Positions 24,646-33,456 of a stretch of 40,568 bases of DNA are shown piece by piece. The notes beneath the pieces were generated by a model. It saw nothing but the letters and a program-made list of their open reading frames with translations, ran no database searches and was not told where the DNA came from. This DNA is from CAYRGS01 sp964423875 (GTDB lineage: Bacteria; UBA8248; JACPRG01; G963555815), in NCBI GenBank assembly GCA_964423875.1, contig CAYRGS010000020.1, positions 1 through 40,568 on the forward strand. The letters are read 5' to 3'. The translations under genes were made by a program, and so were the position numbers. Within the stretch, counting starts at the first letter, position 1. Each line of letters begins with the position of its first letter.

Positions 24646-24765
24646 TCAATTCTCCTCGGTTTCTTCCTCCCCCCTCGGGAGATTCGGCTTCGAAAAGCGC
24701 CCGGCCGCGAACCTTCAGCGGCTCGGGTCGGAGGGGCGCCTGGACGGGCGCGGACCGCCCATTGC

Positions 24766-26202
24766 CTACGCGTCCCTCTCCGGCTTCTCTTCCATCTTCT
24801 TGAGCTTATTATAAAACGTCTTCAGGCTGATCCCGAGAAGCTGCGCCGCCTCGGGCTTTTTGCCTTTGGTTTCGTCGAGGGCCCGGGCGATGAGCCGTTC
24901 CTCCACCCGCGCCAGAGGCCCCAGCGGGACGGAGACCATCCTGGCGGAGGACTCACCGTTTCCGGTGTCCCCCGGCGGCCGGGTCAGCTCTTCGGGCAGA
25001 TGCTCCGGCCTCACTTCAGTCCCCGAACACAAAATCACCGCCCGCTCGATGACGTTTCGAAGCTCCCGAACGTTTCCCGGCCAGGCATACCTCCGCATCA
25101 GCCCCCAGCTTTCCGCGGAAAAACCGCTGACCGATTTCTTATATCGTGCATTGAACATCTTAATGAAATGGTCCGTAAGGTTCTGGAGGTCTTCCAGGCG
25201 CTCCCGCAGGGGAGGCAGAAAGATCGTGAAGACGTTCAGCCGGTAAAAGAGGTCCTTGCGCAGTCTTCCTTCCTCGATGGCCTCGTGCAGATTTCGGTTG
25301 GTCGCCGCCACGATGCGAACGTCCACCTCCATCTCCTCCCGCCCGCCCAGGAGGCGGAACCGGCCGGTTTCGAGGACGCGGAGAAACTTGACTTGCAAGT
25401 CGGGCGGCATTTCGGCCACCTCGTCGAGAAAGAGCGTTCCCCCATGGGCCACCTCGAATGCCCCCGCTCGTTTGGCCGTCGCTCCCGTGAAGGCGCCGCG
25501 CTCGTGACCGAAGACCTCGCTCTCGAGCAGGGTTTCCGGAATGGCCGCGCAGTTGAGGGCGACAAAGGGGGCGTTCCGCCGGGTGCTCAGCACGTGGATC
25601 GTCCGGGCCACCACTTCTTTGCCCACGCCGCTCTCGCCGGCAAGGAGGATGGGCGCTTCGGTGGGCGCGGCCTGAAGGAGCAGCGCCCGGACGCGGCGGA
25701 CGCCGGGGGCCTCACCGATGAACTGGCGCTCGGCCTCGTGACGCAATTCCTCGGGGGACAAAGAGGTCGGCCCCGGACCGCCTTCGGCCGGGCCGGGGCC
25801 GACGGACGCGGGGGCCTTGGGGGCGCTTCGCGCGGCCACTTTCTGAAACAGGACGGAGAGCTGATCCGGGTCCAAGGGTTTTTCGAGGAAATCGACGGCC
25901 CCCTCCCGCATGGCCTCCACGGCGTTGGCGGTGGTTCCGTGCGCCGTCAGGACCACGACCTGACAGGAGAAGTCGAGTTTCCGGATCTCGCGAAGGGCCG
26001 CCAGCCCCCCCATCCGGGGCATCTTGAGGTCCAGCAGGATCACGTCAGGCCGGAACTCGGCCGCCGTCTCCACGGCCTCGACCCCGTCTCCAGCCATCCT
26101 CACCTCCGCGCCCTGGGCCTCCAGACGCATGCCGAGGGTGTGGAGGATGTTCTCGTCGTCATCGACCAGAAGGGCCTTCAGGGATTTCAAAGGAGAGGGC
26201 AT
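24766..26202 (-). CDS. NtrC-family sigma54-dependent response regulator
   Basis: This 478-residue regulator has three domains. The receiver (1-120) shows DDD near 14-16, phospho-acceptor D58 in VILLDLKMPRMGG, the T/S in LTAHGT and K108 in EKPL. The AAA+ domain has Walker A GESGVGKE (189-196), the sigma54-contacting GAFTGA loop (236-241), Walker B GTLFLDE (255-261) and the NVRELRNVIERAVIL sensor region. A Fis-type helix-turn-helix closes the protein (EAAQLLGISLKTFYNKLKKM). It activates sigma54 promoters after phosphorylation. No kinase lies alongside. The gene before it, 62 bases upstream, encodes a coiled-coil lipoprotein, a pairing that suggests envelope sensing, but this is inference. Confidence 0.95.
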   Translation of the reverse strand: MPSPLKSLKALLVDDDENILHTLGMRLEAQGAEVRMAGDGVEAVETAAEFRPDVILLDLKMPRMGGLAALREIRKLDFSCQVVVLTAHGTTANAVEAMREGAVDFLEKPLDPDQLSVLFQKVAARSAPKAPASVGPGPAEGGPGPTSLSPEELRHEAERQFIGEAPGVRRVRALLLQAAPTEAPILLAGESGVGKEVVARTIHVLSTRRNAPFVALNCAAIPETLLESEVFGHERGAFTGATAKRAGAFEVAHGGTLFLDEVAEMPPDLQVKFLRVLETGRFRLLGGREEMEVDVRIVAATNRNLHEAIEEGRLRKDLFYRLNVFTIFLPPLRERLEDLQNLTDHFIKMFNARYKKSVSGFSAESWGLMRRYAWPGNVRELRNVIERAVILCSGTEVRPEHLPEELTRPPGDTGNGESSARMVSVPLGPLARVEERLIARALDETKGKKPEAAQLLGISLKTFYNKLKKMEEKPERDA

Positions 26203-26264
26203 CGGCGGTCGGGTCTGGATGACGGATTCCTCGCGAACGGGGGAAGGGTGAGGGGGGAGGGCGC

Positions 26265-26810
26265 TCAGGAGCCCTCTTTGCTGAGATTGTCGAAGCGGAG
26301 CTGAATGTCTTTGAGGCTGCGGATCTCTTCCCGCAAGGCCTCCCGCTCGGCGGCGCTGGCTTGGAGCTTTTCCACCGTCGGGCGAAGGGCCGAGATCGGA
26401 GGACCCAGGGAATGGCCCGGATGGGCGCGAAGAAAGCGGTCGATGGAGGCCATGGCCCGTGGGTAATCCTCCGACTGAAGAGCGCCGAACAGGTCGGCCA
26501 GAAAATCCTTCGTCACCCCCAGCTCCGCGTCGCGGCGGTGCCGCTCGCCGTAAAGCCGGCTCAGTTCCCGTCTCAGGCGGTCCCGGTCCCGGCGCAGGGC
26601 GTCCGGAGAATCCGGGGAATTTCGTTTCGGTTTTTCCGCCCCGCCGACGCTCCGGGGATCGGGCTTTCGGGCGGCCGAATCGCCGCCCCGAGCCGCATCG
26701 GCCGGCGGCCGCCGGGCGCTGGTTCGAGCGGGCGAAGTTCTTTCTTTCACCGCCGGGCCGCAGCCGACCAGGAAGATCAGCGCGGCCGCGAGGGGAAAAA
26801 TCGTCTTCAT
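26265..26810 (-). CDS. Coiled-coil lipoprotein of unknown function
   Basis: This 181-residue protein begins MKTIFPLAAALIFLVGCG. LVGC is a lipobox, so Cys16-17 should carry the lipid. A Pro/Arg/Ala-rich disordered linker (about 20-70) follows, then two helical charged segments (LRRDRDRLRRELSRLYGERH, and the closing LREEIRSLKDIQLRFDNL). Between them is a short TPR-like unit (LFGALQSEDYPRAMASIDRF, then LRAHPGH). It precedes the NtrC-type regulator on the same strand. It may sense or organise envelope components. No known family fits. Confidence 0.75.
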   Translation of the reverse strand: MKTIFPLAAALIFLVGCGPAVKERTSPARTSARRPPADAARGGDSAARKPDPRSVGGAEKPKRNSPDSPDALRRDRDRLRRELSRLYGERHRRDAELGVTKDFLADLFGALQSEDYPRAMASIDRFLRAHPGHSLGPPISALRPTVEKLQASAAEREALREEIRSLKDIQLRFDNLSKEGS

Positions 26811-27223
26811 CGCCCTGTCCCTCTTCGGTCCCGAAGAATTCGACCCCGTGGAGTCCGCGGCTCCGCTTTGATAAAACCCATTGACGGACTGAATCTTACG
26901 TGACCGCGGGACGCCGAGTCAAAATGGGCGTCCTTCCGCGACAGGGCCCCGCGGGAGAGGCGAAATTCGAGTTGACAAGTCGATCCGCCAGTCGATATAT
27001 TTTGGCAACGGAAATATGGAATCAGGGGGCGGAATACGCCACCCCCTTTCCAAAGTGGGAGTTCCCGGAATCCCGTAATCTGACGGACAGGCGAATCAGT
27101 CCATCGCGCACTCCGGCAGGGAAGCCAATTGACGCAAGCGGGGAGACTCGCCCTACAGGTTTCGTGAAAATCATCACGTGAACGGCATGAGCGCGTTGCC
27201 CCGCTGATTTGCTCGTTGAAAGC
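26811..27223. other. Divergent intergenic region before the cytochrome operon
   Basis: About 410 bases between a minus-strand lipoprotein gene and the plus-strand Rieske gene, with no gene. It contains the promoter at 26972-27001 and, in the predicted leader, an imperfect hairpin GGGGGCG/CGCCACCCCC (27025-27046) that might be regulatory. Confidence 0.6.
26972..27001 (+). promoter_or_regulatory. Strong sigma70-like promoter for the cytochrome complex operon
   Basis: TTGACA (26972-26977) and TATATT (26996-27001) are separated by 18 bases. The -35 is exact and the -10 has one mismatch. Transcription would begin about 215 bases before the Rieske ATG, leaving a long leader. Confidence 0.7.
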
Positions 27224-27757
27224 ATGACAGAACATATTCAAGACGCCCGCGTCCCGCGGCTCAGAACCGAACGCGACACCTTCGCCCGGAGGCACTTTCT
27301 GTCCGTGGCGGCTTGGGGAGGGTTCTTCCTCTCCCTAGCCATCGGCGGTCTGGGGTTCCTGCGCTTCATGTTCCCGCGGGTTTTGTTCGAGCCCTCAAAG
27401 GTTTTCAACGCCGGGAAACCGGACGATTACGTCGTCGGGGTCGTCAGCGAGAAGTTCAAACTCTCCAAGCGGGTGTGGATTGTCCGGGAGAAAGAGGGCT
27501 TCTATGCCCTGCTGGCCATCTGTACGCACCTGGGGTGCACGCCCCGTTGGCTGGCCTCCGAGAACAAGTTCAAGTGCCCCTGCCACGGAAGCGGTTTCCG
27601 CAGGACCGGGGTGAACTTCGAAGGCCCGGCGCCCCGGCCCCTCGAGCGGGTCAAGATCGCCCTGGATGAGGAGGGGGAGATCGTCATCGACAAGGGAAAG
27701 ACCTTTCGGCAGGAAAAAGGGCAGTGGCGCCATCCGGACGCCGGCCTGAAGGTCTGA
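27224..27757 (+). CDS. Rieske iron-sulfur protein
   Basis: This 177-residue membrane-anchored [2Fe-2S] subunit takes electrons from quinol. The N-terminus has a twin-arginine-type RRHFLSVAA followed by a membrane helix (about 26-48). Cluster motifs are CTHLGC (100-105) and CPCHGSGF (118-125), which supply two Cys and two His ligands, with the disulfide Cys pair typical of high-potential Rieske proteins. The ATG at 27224 is chosen over a TTG at 27209; neither has a strong ribosome site. The cytochrome b gene starts ten bases after its stop. It is the first gene of a four-gene complex operon. Confidence 0.94.
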   Translation: MTEHIQDARVPRLRTERDTFARRHFLSVAAWGGFFLSLAIGGLGFLRFMFPRVLFEPSKVFNAGKPDDYVVGVVSEKFKLSKRVWIVREKEGFYALLAICTHLGCTPRWLASENKFKCPCHGSGFRRTGVNFEGPAPRPLERVKIALDEEGEIVIDKGKTFRQEKGQWRHPDAGLKV

Positions 27758-27767
27758 GGAAAGAGCC

Positions 27768-28553
27768 GTGCCGAAATTGAACGTACCTAGCCTGGCCGAA
27801 ATGAAGCGGATGATGTTCGAGTCCTACGTGTGGAAATCCATGTTCCGGCATGGATACGCCGACACGCCGAGGAATCGCGTTCTCCAGGTGGCCAACAACG
27901 TCTGGCTTCACCTGCATCCCGCGAAGATCCGGCGGCACGCCCTGCGGGTGCGTTTTACCTGGTGCATGGGCGGGATCACGTTCCTCATGTTTCTGGTGCT
28001 GACGGTGACCGGCGTGGTCTTGATGTTCTACTACCGGCCGGTGGGCGAGTACGCCTATGCCGACATCAAGTATCTCGAGTTCGACGCGCCTTTCGGGATG
28101 CTCATGCGGAACATGCACCGCTGGGCGGCCCACGCGATGGTCATCACGGTCTGGCTTCACATGTTCCGGGTCTTCATGACGGGCTCCTATAAGCCCCCCC
28201 GTGAATTCAACTGGGTGATTGGGGTGCTTTTGCTGGTGTTCACGTTGCTCTTGAGCTTCACCGGCTACCTGCTTCCGTGGGACCAGCTTTCCATCTGGGC
28301 CGTGACCGTCGGGACCAACATGGCGCGGGCGACGCCGCTTCTCGGACACGAAGGACCCTTGGGCGACCTGGTCGGGGTGACGCCCCGTTTCGACGCCCGA
28401 TCGGCCCTGATCGGCGGCTCGCTTGTCGGTCCTCCCGCGCTGTTGCGGTTTTACGTTTTGCACTGCATCGTCCTGCCCATTGTGGCCGGGTTGTTGATGA
28501 TGGTCCATTTTTGGCGCATTCGAAAGGACGGGGGGATCTCCGGGCCACTTTGA
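27768..28553 (+). CDS. Cytochrome b, N-terminal (b6-type) subunit
   Basis: This 261-residue membrane protein starts at a GTG with GAGGAAAGAG before it. It has four membrane helices carrying two b-type hemes. Ligands are H117 and H131 in the second helix, and H232 and H247 in the fourth. The 14/15 spacing, with one extra residue in the last pair, is the b6 pattern rather than that of mitochondrial cytochrome b (14/14). RNMHRWAAH and WLHMFRVFMTG surround the first pair, and PPREFNWVIG, LSFTGYLLPWDQ follow. The protein ends after the fourth helix, so helices 5-7 are in the next gene. It forms the quinol-oxidising core with the Rieske protein. Confidence 0.95.
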   Translation: MPKLNVPSLAEMKRMMFESYVWKSMFRHGYADTPRNRVLQVANNVWLHLHPAKIRRHALRVRFTWCMGGITFLMFLVLTVTGVVLMFYYRPVGEYAYADIKYLEFDAPFGMLMRNMHRWAAHAMVITVWLHMFRVFMTGSYKPPREFNWVIGVLLLVFTLLLSFTGYLLPWDQLSIWAVTVGTNMARATPLLGHEGPLGDLVGVTPRFDARSALIGGSLVGPPALLRFYVLHCIVLPIVAGLLMMVHFWRIRKDGGISGPL

Positions 28554-28633
28554 GATCGGCCCAACCCTCTCTGTTTCAGCATCCACTCTGTCGGGGGAGC
28601 CTTGCACGGAAATCCCCCGCTCTGTGAGGCGGA

Positions 28634-29527
28634 ATGGCGAAAGGCAAGAAGGGGTCCGTTAATCCTGAGGAGCAGGCGGATCAGGCCCCTCCACCCCAGA
28701 ATCCCGATGCCGTAGGGTCACCGGCTGCGCAGACGGTGGGCCAGTTCCGGGTCGCTAAGCGGACGCGGACGCGGGAGGCCGACAAGGTCCACGTCTGGCC
28801 CTATCTGGTGCGGGCAGAGTTTCTCTGCTGCTTGGTGATCATGATTCTGCTCACGGTCTGGTCCGTCGGGCTCGACGCGCCGCTCGAGGAGCCGGCCAAC
28901 CCCGCCTTGACCCCGAATCCCTCCAAGGCCCCCTGGTACTTCCTGGGGCTCCAAGAGATGCTGGTCTATTTCGACCCCTGGATGGCCGGGGTGGTCCTGC
29001 CGACCTTGATCATCGTCGGACTGATGGTGATCCCCTTCGTAGACATCAACCCGAACGGCAACGGGTATTACACCTTCGCTGAGCGCAAGGTGGCGATCTT
29101 GATCTTCCTGTTCGGATTCAGCATTCTTTGGATAACTCTCATCATCAACGGCGTTTTTCTCCGGGGTCCGGGGTGGAACTTCTTCCTGCCGGGTCAGAAG
29201 TGGGACCCGCACAAGATTGTCGCCCTGACGAACGTCGATTTGCCTTCGGTCTTCGGATTCAAGATGGAGTCGTCCGGGAAGATCGAGACGTTTCTGACCT
29301 CCCCGGCTTTCCACATCGGGGCCTTATTCGTATCGGGTTACTATTTTCTGGGGGTCCTCTGGTACCTATTCCGGATGAAAACGGGCGGATACGAGAACGT
29401 GGGGATCACCCGATACGCCCTAAAGGCGGTCCTGTTCCTGACCATGATGGCTGTCCCCATCAAGGCGTTCCTTCGAATCGCCTTCAACATCAAATACATC
29501 TGGGTCACGCCCTGGTTCAATATCTGA
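28634..29527 (+). CDS. Cytochrome b, C-terminal (subunit IV-like) subunit
   Basis: This 297-residue protein completes the split cytochrome b. A hydrophilic N-terminus of about 55 residues precedes the first helix (AEFLCCLVIMILLTVWSVGL). The quinol-site motif appears as APWYFLGLQEML near residue 99, a variant of the PEWY signature. Further helices are VVLPTLIIVGLMVIPFV, VAILIFLFGFSILWITLI and two near the C-terminus, more than the three of a minimal subunit IV. The C-terminal part (MKTGGYENVG onwards) looks like an extra anchor or contact for the cytochrome c subunit. GAGGCGGA precedes the ATG. The unusual features are the charged N-terminus and the additional helices. Confidence 0.92.
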   Translation: MAKGKKGSVNPEEQADQAPPPQNPDAVGSPAAQTVGQFRVAKRTRTREADKVHVWPYLVRAEFLCCLVIMILLTVWSVGLDAPLEEPANPALTPNPSKAPWYFLGLQEMLVYFDPWMAGVVLPTLIIVGLMVIPFVDINPNGNGYYTFAERKVAILIFLFGFSILWITLIINGVFLRGPGWNFFLPGQKWDPHKIVALTNVDLPSVFGFKMESSGKIETFLTSPAFHIGALFVSGYYFLGVLWYLFRMKTGGYENVGITRYALKAVLFLTMMAVPIKAFLRIAFNIKYIWVTPWFNI

Positions 29528-29557
29528 GTGTCCCCCTGCTGACTATCCGGTGAATCG

Positions 29558-32266
29558 ATGCCCCCCGTAGAGCGAACCTCGAAATCGCTTTTTTTCTTCG
29601 TCACCAGTATGCTGCTCGTCTTGAGCATCGGCTGGTCCCTCTGGGATGAGATCAAGGGCCGCCGTCCCTGGAAGGGCTACCAAGCGGAGTTCAACCGGCT
29701 GGAAGGCGAGAGGGTGCGGGACGAGCTCAAGGCTGAGACCGCGAAGGTTTCGGGGGGCTTGGCGAAGCTGACCACCGCCATTCAGAAGGCCGAGGAAGAC
29801 TTGGCCTCCAATGACGTGTACGTGGCCGCCAAGAACCAGCTGGTCGCCACCCGGGAAAAGCTTGAGAAAGTCACTCTGGAGAACAAGTTCATCCGGAGCG
29901 AGCGGGACGAGGCCTACTACGAATACAAGCATGCCATCCACGAGGGGGGGGCGGCGACCGCCGAAAAAGCCCATTTCAACTCCCTAAACGCCCGCGCCGA
30001 CATCCTCGGCAAGCGGGAATCCAGGCTCATGGGACAATATGAGAAAATCCTCGAGGAGACCGCGGGGATTGAGAAGTCCCTCAGCGACCTGAAAGATGAA
30101 AAATCGAAGCTGGGAAAGCGGGAGGACGCCTCGAAGAGGCGTCTGGCCACGATTCGAGGCCGGGTGTCCGCCATCCAACAAGTCGTCCTTGAAGGTATCG
30201 AGATCAACAACTTCGAACAGCCGCTTTTGACCGTTGATCGCTGCCAGACTTGCCATTTGGGGGTGGATCGTCGTGGATTCGACAAATTCCCGGCGCCTTT
30301 CAAGACCCACCCGAACCGATCCGTCCTCTTGGGCAAACATCCGGTCGGGAAATTCGGTTGCACCCTGTGTCACGGCGGACAGGGGCCGGCGCTGAACAGC
30401 CTGACGACGGCCCACGGCATCGACCTGGAGACGGGCAAGCACCTGAAGTTTTGGGAGGCCCCGCTCCTGCGAGGCGATGATATCCAGACGAACTGCCTGA
30501 AATGCCACGGCCGGACGCTCGATATTCCCGAGGCGCCAGTCGTTTCCAAGGGCAAGCGTCTGTTCATCAAGCTCGGCTGCCACGGCTGCCACCTGCTCGA
30601 GGGTTACGAGAACATCCCCCAAGTCGGTCCGACCCTCCTCAAGGCGTCGGAAAAGTTCCGCCCCGAGTGGATGGTCCCCTGGATTCTCGAACCCCGAAAG
30701 TACCTGCCCAAGACGCGGATGCCGTACTTCGCCTTGACGCGCGCGCAAGCCACGGCGATCTCCGCGTACTTGGTCGATGCATCGAAAAAATTGCCGCCTT
30801 CCGGACCTTACAAGTTCAATCCCGGGCCCAACCGGCGGGAATCGGTCAAGCTCGGAAAAAGACTTTTCGAGACCCGGGGCTGTCTCGCGTGTCACAACAT
30901 CGACGGCAAAGGAGGGACGCACGGGCCCGACCTGAGCCGCGTGGCCATGAAGGTCAAACCCGACTGGGTGGTCAACTGGTTGAAAAACCCCAGGCACTAC
31001 GACCCCGGGACGGTCATGCCCAGCTTGAAGCTGCCCGATGGCGAGGCGCAGGCCATCGCCGCCTACCTCCTCACCCGGGGCAAACCCGCGCGACCCGACG
31101 TCCGGCTGGTCGCCCGGATGAAGGACCCGTCCGTCATCAAAGAAGGCCGCCGCTTGGTGGAGAGCTACGGGTGCTACGGGTGTCACGACATCGAGAAGAC
31201 GGCCAAGCTCGGCCGACTGAGCGTCGAGCTTACAACGTTTGCCAACAAGTCGCCCGGCGAGCTGGATTTCGGCGACGTGACGGAGATTCACGAAGAGTGG
31301 GAGGCTTGGGTCTTCGCCAAGCTGAAAAACCCCAGGATCTTCAGCACCGACCGGATTGACCTCCGGATGCCCAATTTCTACCTGACCGACGAAGACGCCA
31401 TGGCCCTGCGGACATTTCTGCGGCGGTGGAACGGGCACAAAATGGCTGAAAAGTACGTCCGCAAACTCTCTCCACGCAAGGCGGTTCTGGAGCGCGGACG
31501 AAGGCTCGTCGAGAAGTACAACTGCGTGGGCTGCCATGTCATCGAAGGAAAAGGCGGCTTCATCCTGCGTTATTACAAGGACAAGGCCCTCGCGCCCCCG
31601 ATCCTCACCGGAGAGGGTGCCAAGGTTCAACCCAAGTGGCTTTTCAGCTTCCTGAAGAAACCCATTCCGTTGCGTCCCTCGCTGAACGACGGGATCTGGA
31701 TGCCCAAGTTCGGGTTAACGGACGAGGAGGCCGCCGACTTGGTCCGGTACTTTATGGCCCAGGAGAAAAAACTGGACCTGAAGACCCCTTACCAATTCAC
31801 CGACCCCTACCAGTTCGTCTCCGCCGAGCGACGGGGCGGTCCCGAAGGAAAAGCCGCGGTCGGGAAATTCATCTTCCAGAAATTCCAGTGTCTGGAATGT
31901 CACCAGCAAGTGGTGAAGGAAGGACAGAGTCTCGCCGACTTGGCGCCGGACCTCTCGATGGCTCAAGACCGTTTGCGGCCGGACTGGATTCTTGAATGGC
32001 TGAAGGATCCCCAGAAGGTCCAGGCAGGGACGCGCATGCCGACCTTTTTCAGCGACGGTCAGAGCCCGCTCGAGAACGTCTGGAAGGGGAACGCCCAGAA
32101 ACAAATTGTCGCCCTGAGGGACTACCTGCTCAATTTTGACGGGGGTAAGGGCGAAGTGAAGGGGATTCCCGAAGGCGTCATCACGGCTTCGGAGGAAGAT
32201 GAGGACGAAGATGAAGAGGAAAGCGAAGACGAGGATGAGGACGATGAGGACGATGAAGAGGAGTAG
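29558..32266 (+). CDS. Octaheme cytochrome c with coiled coil and acidic tail
   Basis: This 902-residue protein has one N-terminal membrane helix (about 11-28) and a long charged coiled coil (about 42-210). Eight CxxCH heme motifs follow at C229, C268, C313, C341, C442, C539, C656 and C778. The first three lie close together without a Met-Pro motif, so they are likely bis-His hemes. The last five each sit in a class I-type domain with a following MP ligand motif (RMPYF, VMPSL, RMPNF, WMPKF, RMPTF). It closes with about 25 Asp/Glu-rich residues (from 875). It ends the Rieske-cytochrome b operon. It should pass electrons from the quinol-oxidising core to a periplasmic acceptor. The acidic tail may bind a basic partner or metal ions; that is inference. 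Confidence 0.93.
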   Translation: MPPVERTSKSLFFFVTSMLLVLSIGWSLWDEIKGRRPWKGYQAEFNRLEGERVRDELKAETAKVSGGLAKLTTAIQKAEEDLASNDVYVAAKNQLVATREKLEKVTLENKFIRSERDEAYYEYKHAIHEGGAATAEKAHFNSLNARADILGKRESRLMGQYEKILEETAGIEKSLSDLKDEKSKLGKREDASKRRLATIRGRVSAIQQVVLEGIEINNFEQPLLTVDRCQTCHLGVDRRGFDKFPAPFKTHPNRSVLLGKHPVGKFGCTLCHGGQGPALNSLTTAHGIDLETGKHLKFWEAPLLRGDDIQTNCLKCHGRTLDIPEAPVVSKGKRLFIKLGCHGCHLLEGYENIPQVGPTLLKASEKFRPEWMVPWILEPRKYLPKTRMPYFALTRAQATAISAYLVDASKKLPPSGPYKFNPGPNRRESVKLGKRLFETRGCLACHNIDGKGGTHGPDLSRVAMKVKPDWVVNWLKNPRHYDPGTVMPSLKLPDGEAQAIAAYLLTRGKPARPDVRLVARMKDPSVIKEGRRLVESYGCYGCHDIEKTAKLGRLSVELTTFANKSPGELDFGDVTEIHEEWEAWVFAKLKNPRIFSTDRIDLRMPNFYLTDEDAMALRTFLRRWNGHKMAEKYVRKLSPRKAVLERGRRLVEKYNCVGCHVIEGKGGFILRYYKDKALAPPILTGEGAKVQPKWLFSFLKKPIPLRPSLNDGIWMPKFGLTDEEAADLVRYFMAQEKKLDLKTPYQFTDPYQFVSAERRGGPEGKAAVGKFIFQKFQCLECHQQVVKEGQSLADLAPDLSMAQDRLRPDWILEWLKDPQKVQAGTRMPTFFSDGQSPLENVWKGNAQKQIVALRDYLLNFDGGKGEVKGIPEGVITASEEDEDEDEEESEDEDEDDEDDEEE

Positions 32267-32282
32267 CGTCTAACCGCTTGGC

Positions 32283-32302
32283 CGGCCCTTTGAGGCCGTT
32301 TT
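32283..32302 (+). terminator. Candidate terminator after the cytochrome operon
   Basis: A short hairpin CGGCC/GGCCG with a six-base loop and TTTT follows 17 bases after the octaheme cytochrome stop. The stem is only five base pairs, so it may be weak. Confidence 0.4.
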
Positions 32303-32529
32303 CCCAATTCTCAAATGCGTATATTCTCCCCGCTCATGAACCCTTTGCAACCGGCCGGACGGCGATGAGTATCCGGTCGGCCATCAGCTTGCGGCAATTC
32401 TCCCGCGCGCGTCCAACGTAGAGAAGAACATCCGGTTTCCCCGCGCCCAACGGCGTCGGGTCTTCGCGTCCCACTTTTTCTTTGCCCGTGGACCGGCCGA
32501 TCTTCTTCTCCGCATCAGTCGGGCGGCCT

Positions 32530-33456
32530 TCACGCCATTCCGTTCGCGGATTTTCCGACGGCCTGCGTGGCCTCCACGAACGCTTCGGGGATCTGGTTCG
32601 TCCACACGCAGGACGCCCCCCCCGGATTCCATCGCAGGGGTCTGTAGTTCTCGTCGTCGTAGATCCGGTCGAGCTCGGCGAAGATCTCGACCACGTTTCC
32701 ATCGGGGTCCGGGTAGTAAATGAAAAGGTTGTGGCCGGGGCCGTGACGCCCGAGGCCCCAGAGGGTCTTGACGCCGTTCTTCCACAAAATGTCCGCCGCG
32801 TTCTTCATGTCCTCGACCGCCTCCACTTCGAAGGCCATGTGGTTCATGCTGGGGGCGGGACCTTCAACGAGGGCGGTGGCGTGGTGGTCGGGGTTGCAGC
32901 GCAGGAAGACGAAAAAGTCCGCGATCCAATCCGACACTTGGAACCCCAGGATGTCCGTGTAAAAACCCAGCGTCTTCCGGGGGTCTTTGACGTGAAAGTT
33001 CACGTGCCCCAGTTTGACGGGTTTGGCCGCGTGGGGGATCTCGGGGCCGATCCACTCGGCCATGTTTGTGCAGACCTCGATCCGGTTCCCATCGGGGTCG
33101 GCGAGCCGGACGGCGTACGGGCTTCCCGGCTCGTCCAGCTCGGCCGGGCCGGTGATCACGCGGGCGCCGGCGTCCTTCAGCGCCCGGGCGGCCCCGTCCA
33201 CATCCTCGCGGTCGGGGACGGCGAAGGCCGCGTGGTCCAGGCCGGGACGGCCGGCCATCTCGGGGTCATGGGATTGCGCGTGGTCCAGCGGATAGAGCGC
33301 CAGGCAATGATGATCGGGGCCGCGGCGCAGGTAGGCCGTCCCGTCGGGGCGGCGCTCCGTCAGGTCGATCCCCACAACGTTGAGATAGAATGCGATGGAC
33401 CGTTCGACGTCCGCGACGCGCAACGCGTAATGGCTCAAGTGGGTCAACGGAATCAT
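32530..33456 (-). CDS. Extradiol ring-cleavage dioxygenase, VOC superfamily (catechol 2,3-dioxygenase-like)
   Basis: This 308-residue protein has two VOC modules, as in type I extradiol dioxygenases. The N-terminal module (LTHLSHYALRVADVERSIAF onward) is the vestigial half. The C-terminal module carries the candidate iron ligands His in LGHVNFHVKD, His in SMNHMAFEVE and Glu in GNVVEIFAELD. PDPDGN motifs mark the fold. The ATG at 33456 has GGAGAAGGAT before it. The frame also stays open to 33504, but that part lacks a better start. The enzyme family opens catechol-type rings with O2 beside a hydroxyl group. Its substrate is not set by sequence. It sits alone on the minus strand, facing the cytochrome operon terminator. 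Confidence 0.9.
   Translation of the reverse strand: MIPLTHLSHYALRVADVERSIAFYLNVVGIDLTERRPDGTAYLRRGPDHHCLALYPLDHAQSHDPEMAGRPGLDHAAFAVPDREDVDGAARALKDAGARVITGPAELDEPGSPYAVRLADPDGNRIEVCTNMAEWIGPEIPHAAKPVKLGHVNFHVKDPRKTLGFYTDILGFQVSDWIADFFVFLRCNPDHHATALVEGPAPSMNHMAFEVEAVEDMKNAADILWKNGVKTLWGLGRHGPGHNLFIYYPDPDGNVVEIFAELDRIYDDENYRPLRWNPGGASCVWTNQIPEAFVEATQAVGKSANGMA

Noticed and set aside
24064..26304. Plus-strand frame of 746 codons opposite the NtrC regulator
   Set aside because: GC-rich codon bias on the minus strand leaves the opposite frame open. Sequence is His/Arg/Gly-rich and matches no family, while the minus strand has all NtrC motifs.
29984..31630. Minus-strand frame of 548 codons opposite the octaheme cytochrome
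   Set aside because: The plus strand has eight ordered CxxCH motifs; the opposite frame has none and is an open-frame artefact.
32334..32529. Small minus-strand gene after the extradiol dioxygenase
   Set aside because: Two overlapping frames are open but Arg/Lys-rich, with no ribosome site or start after the dioxygenase stop. Not supported.
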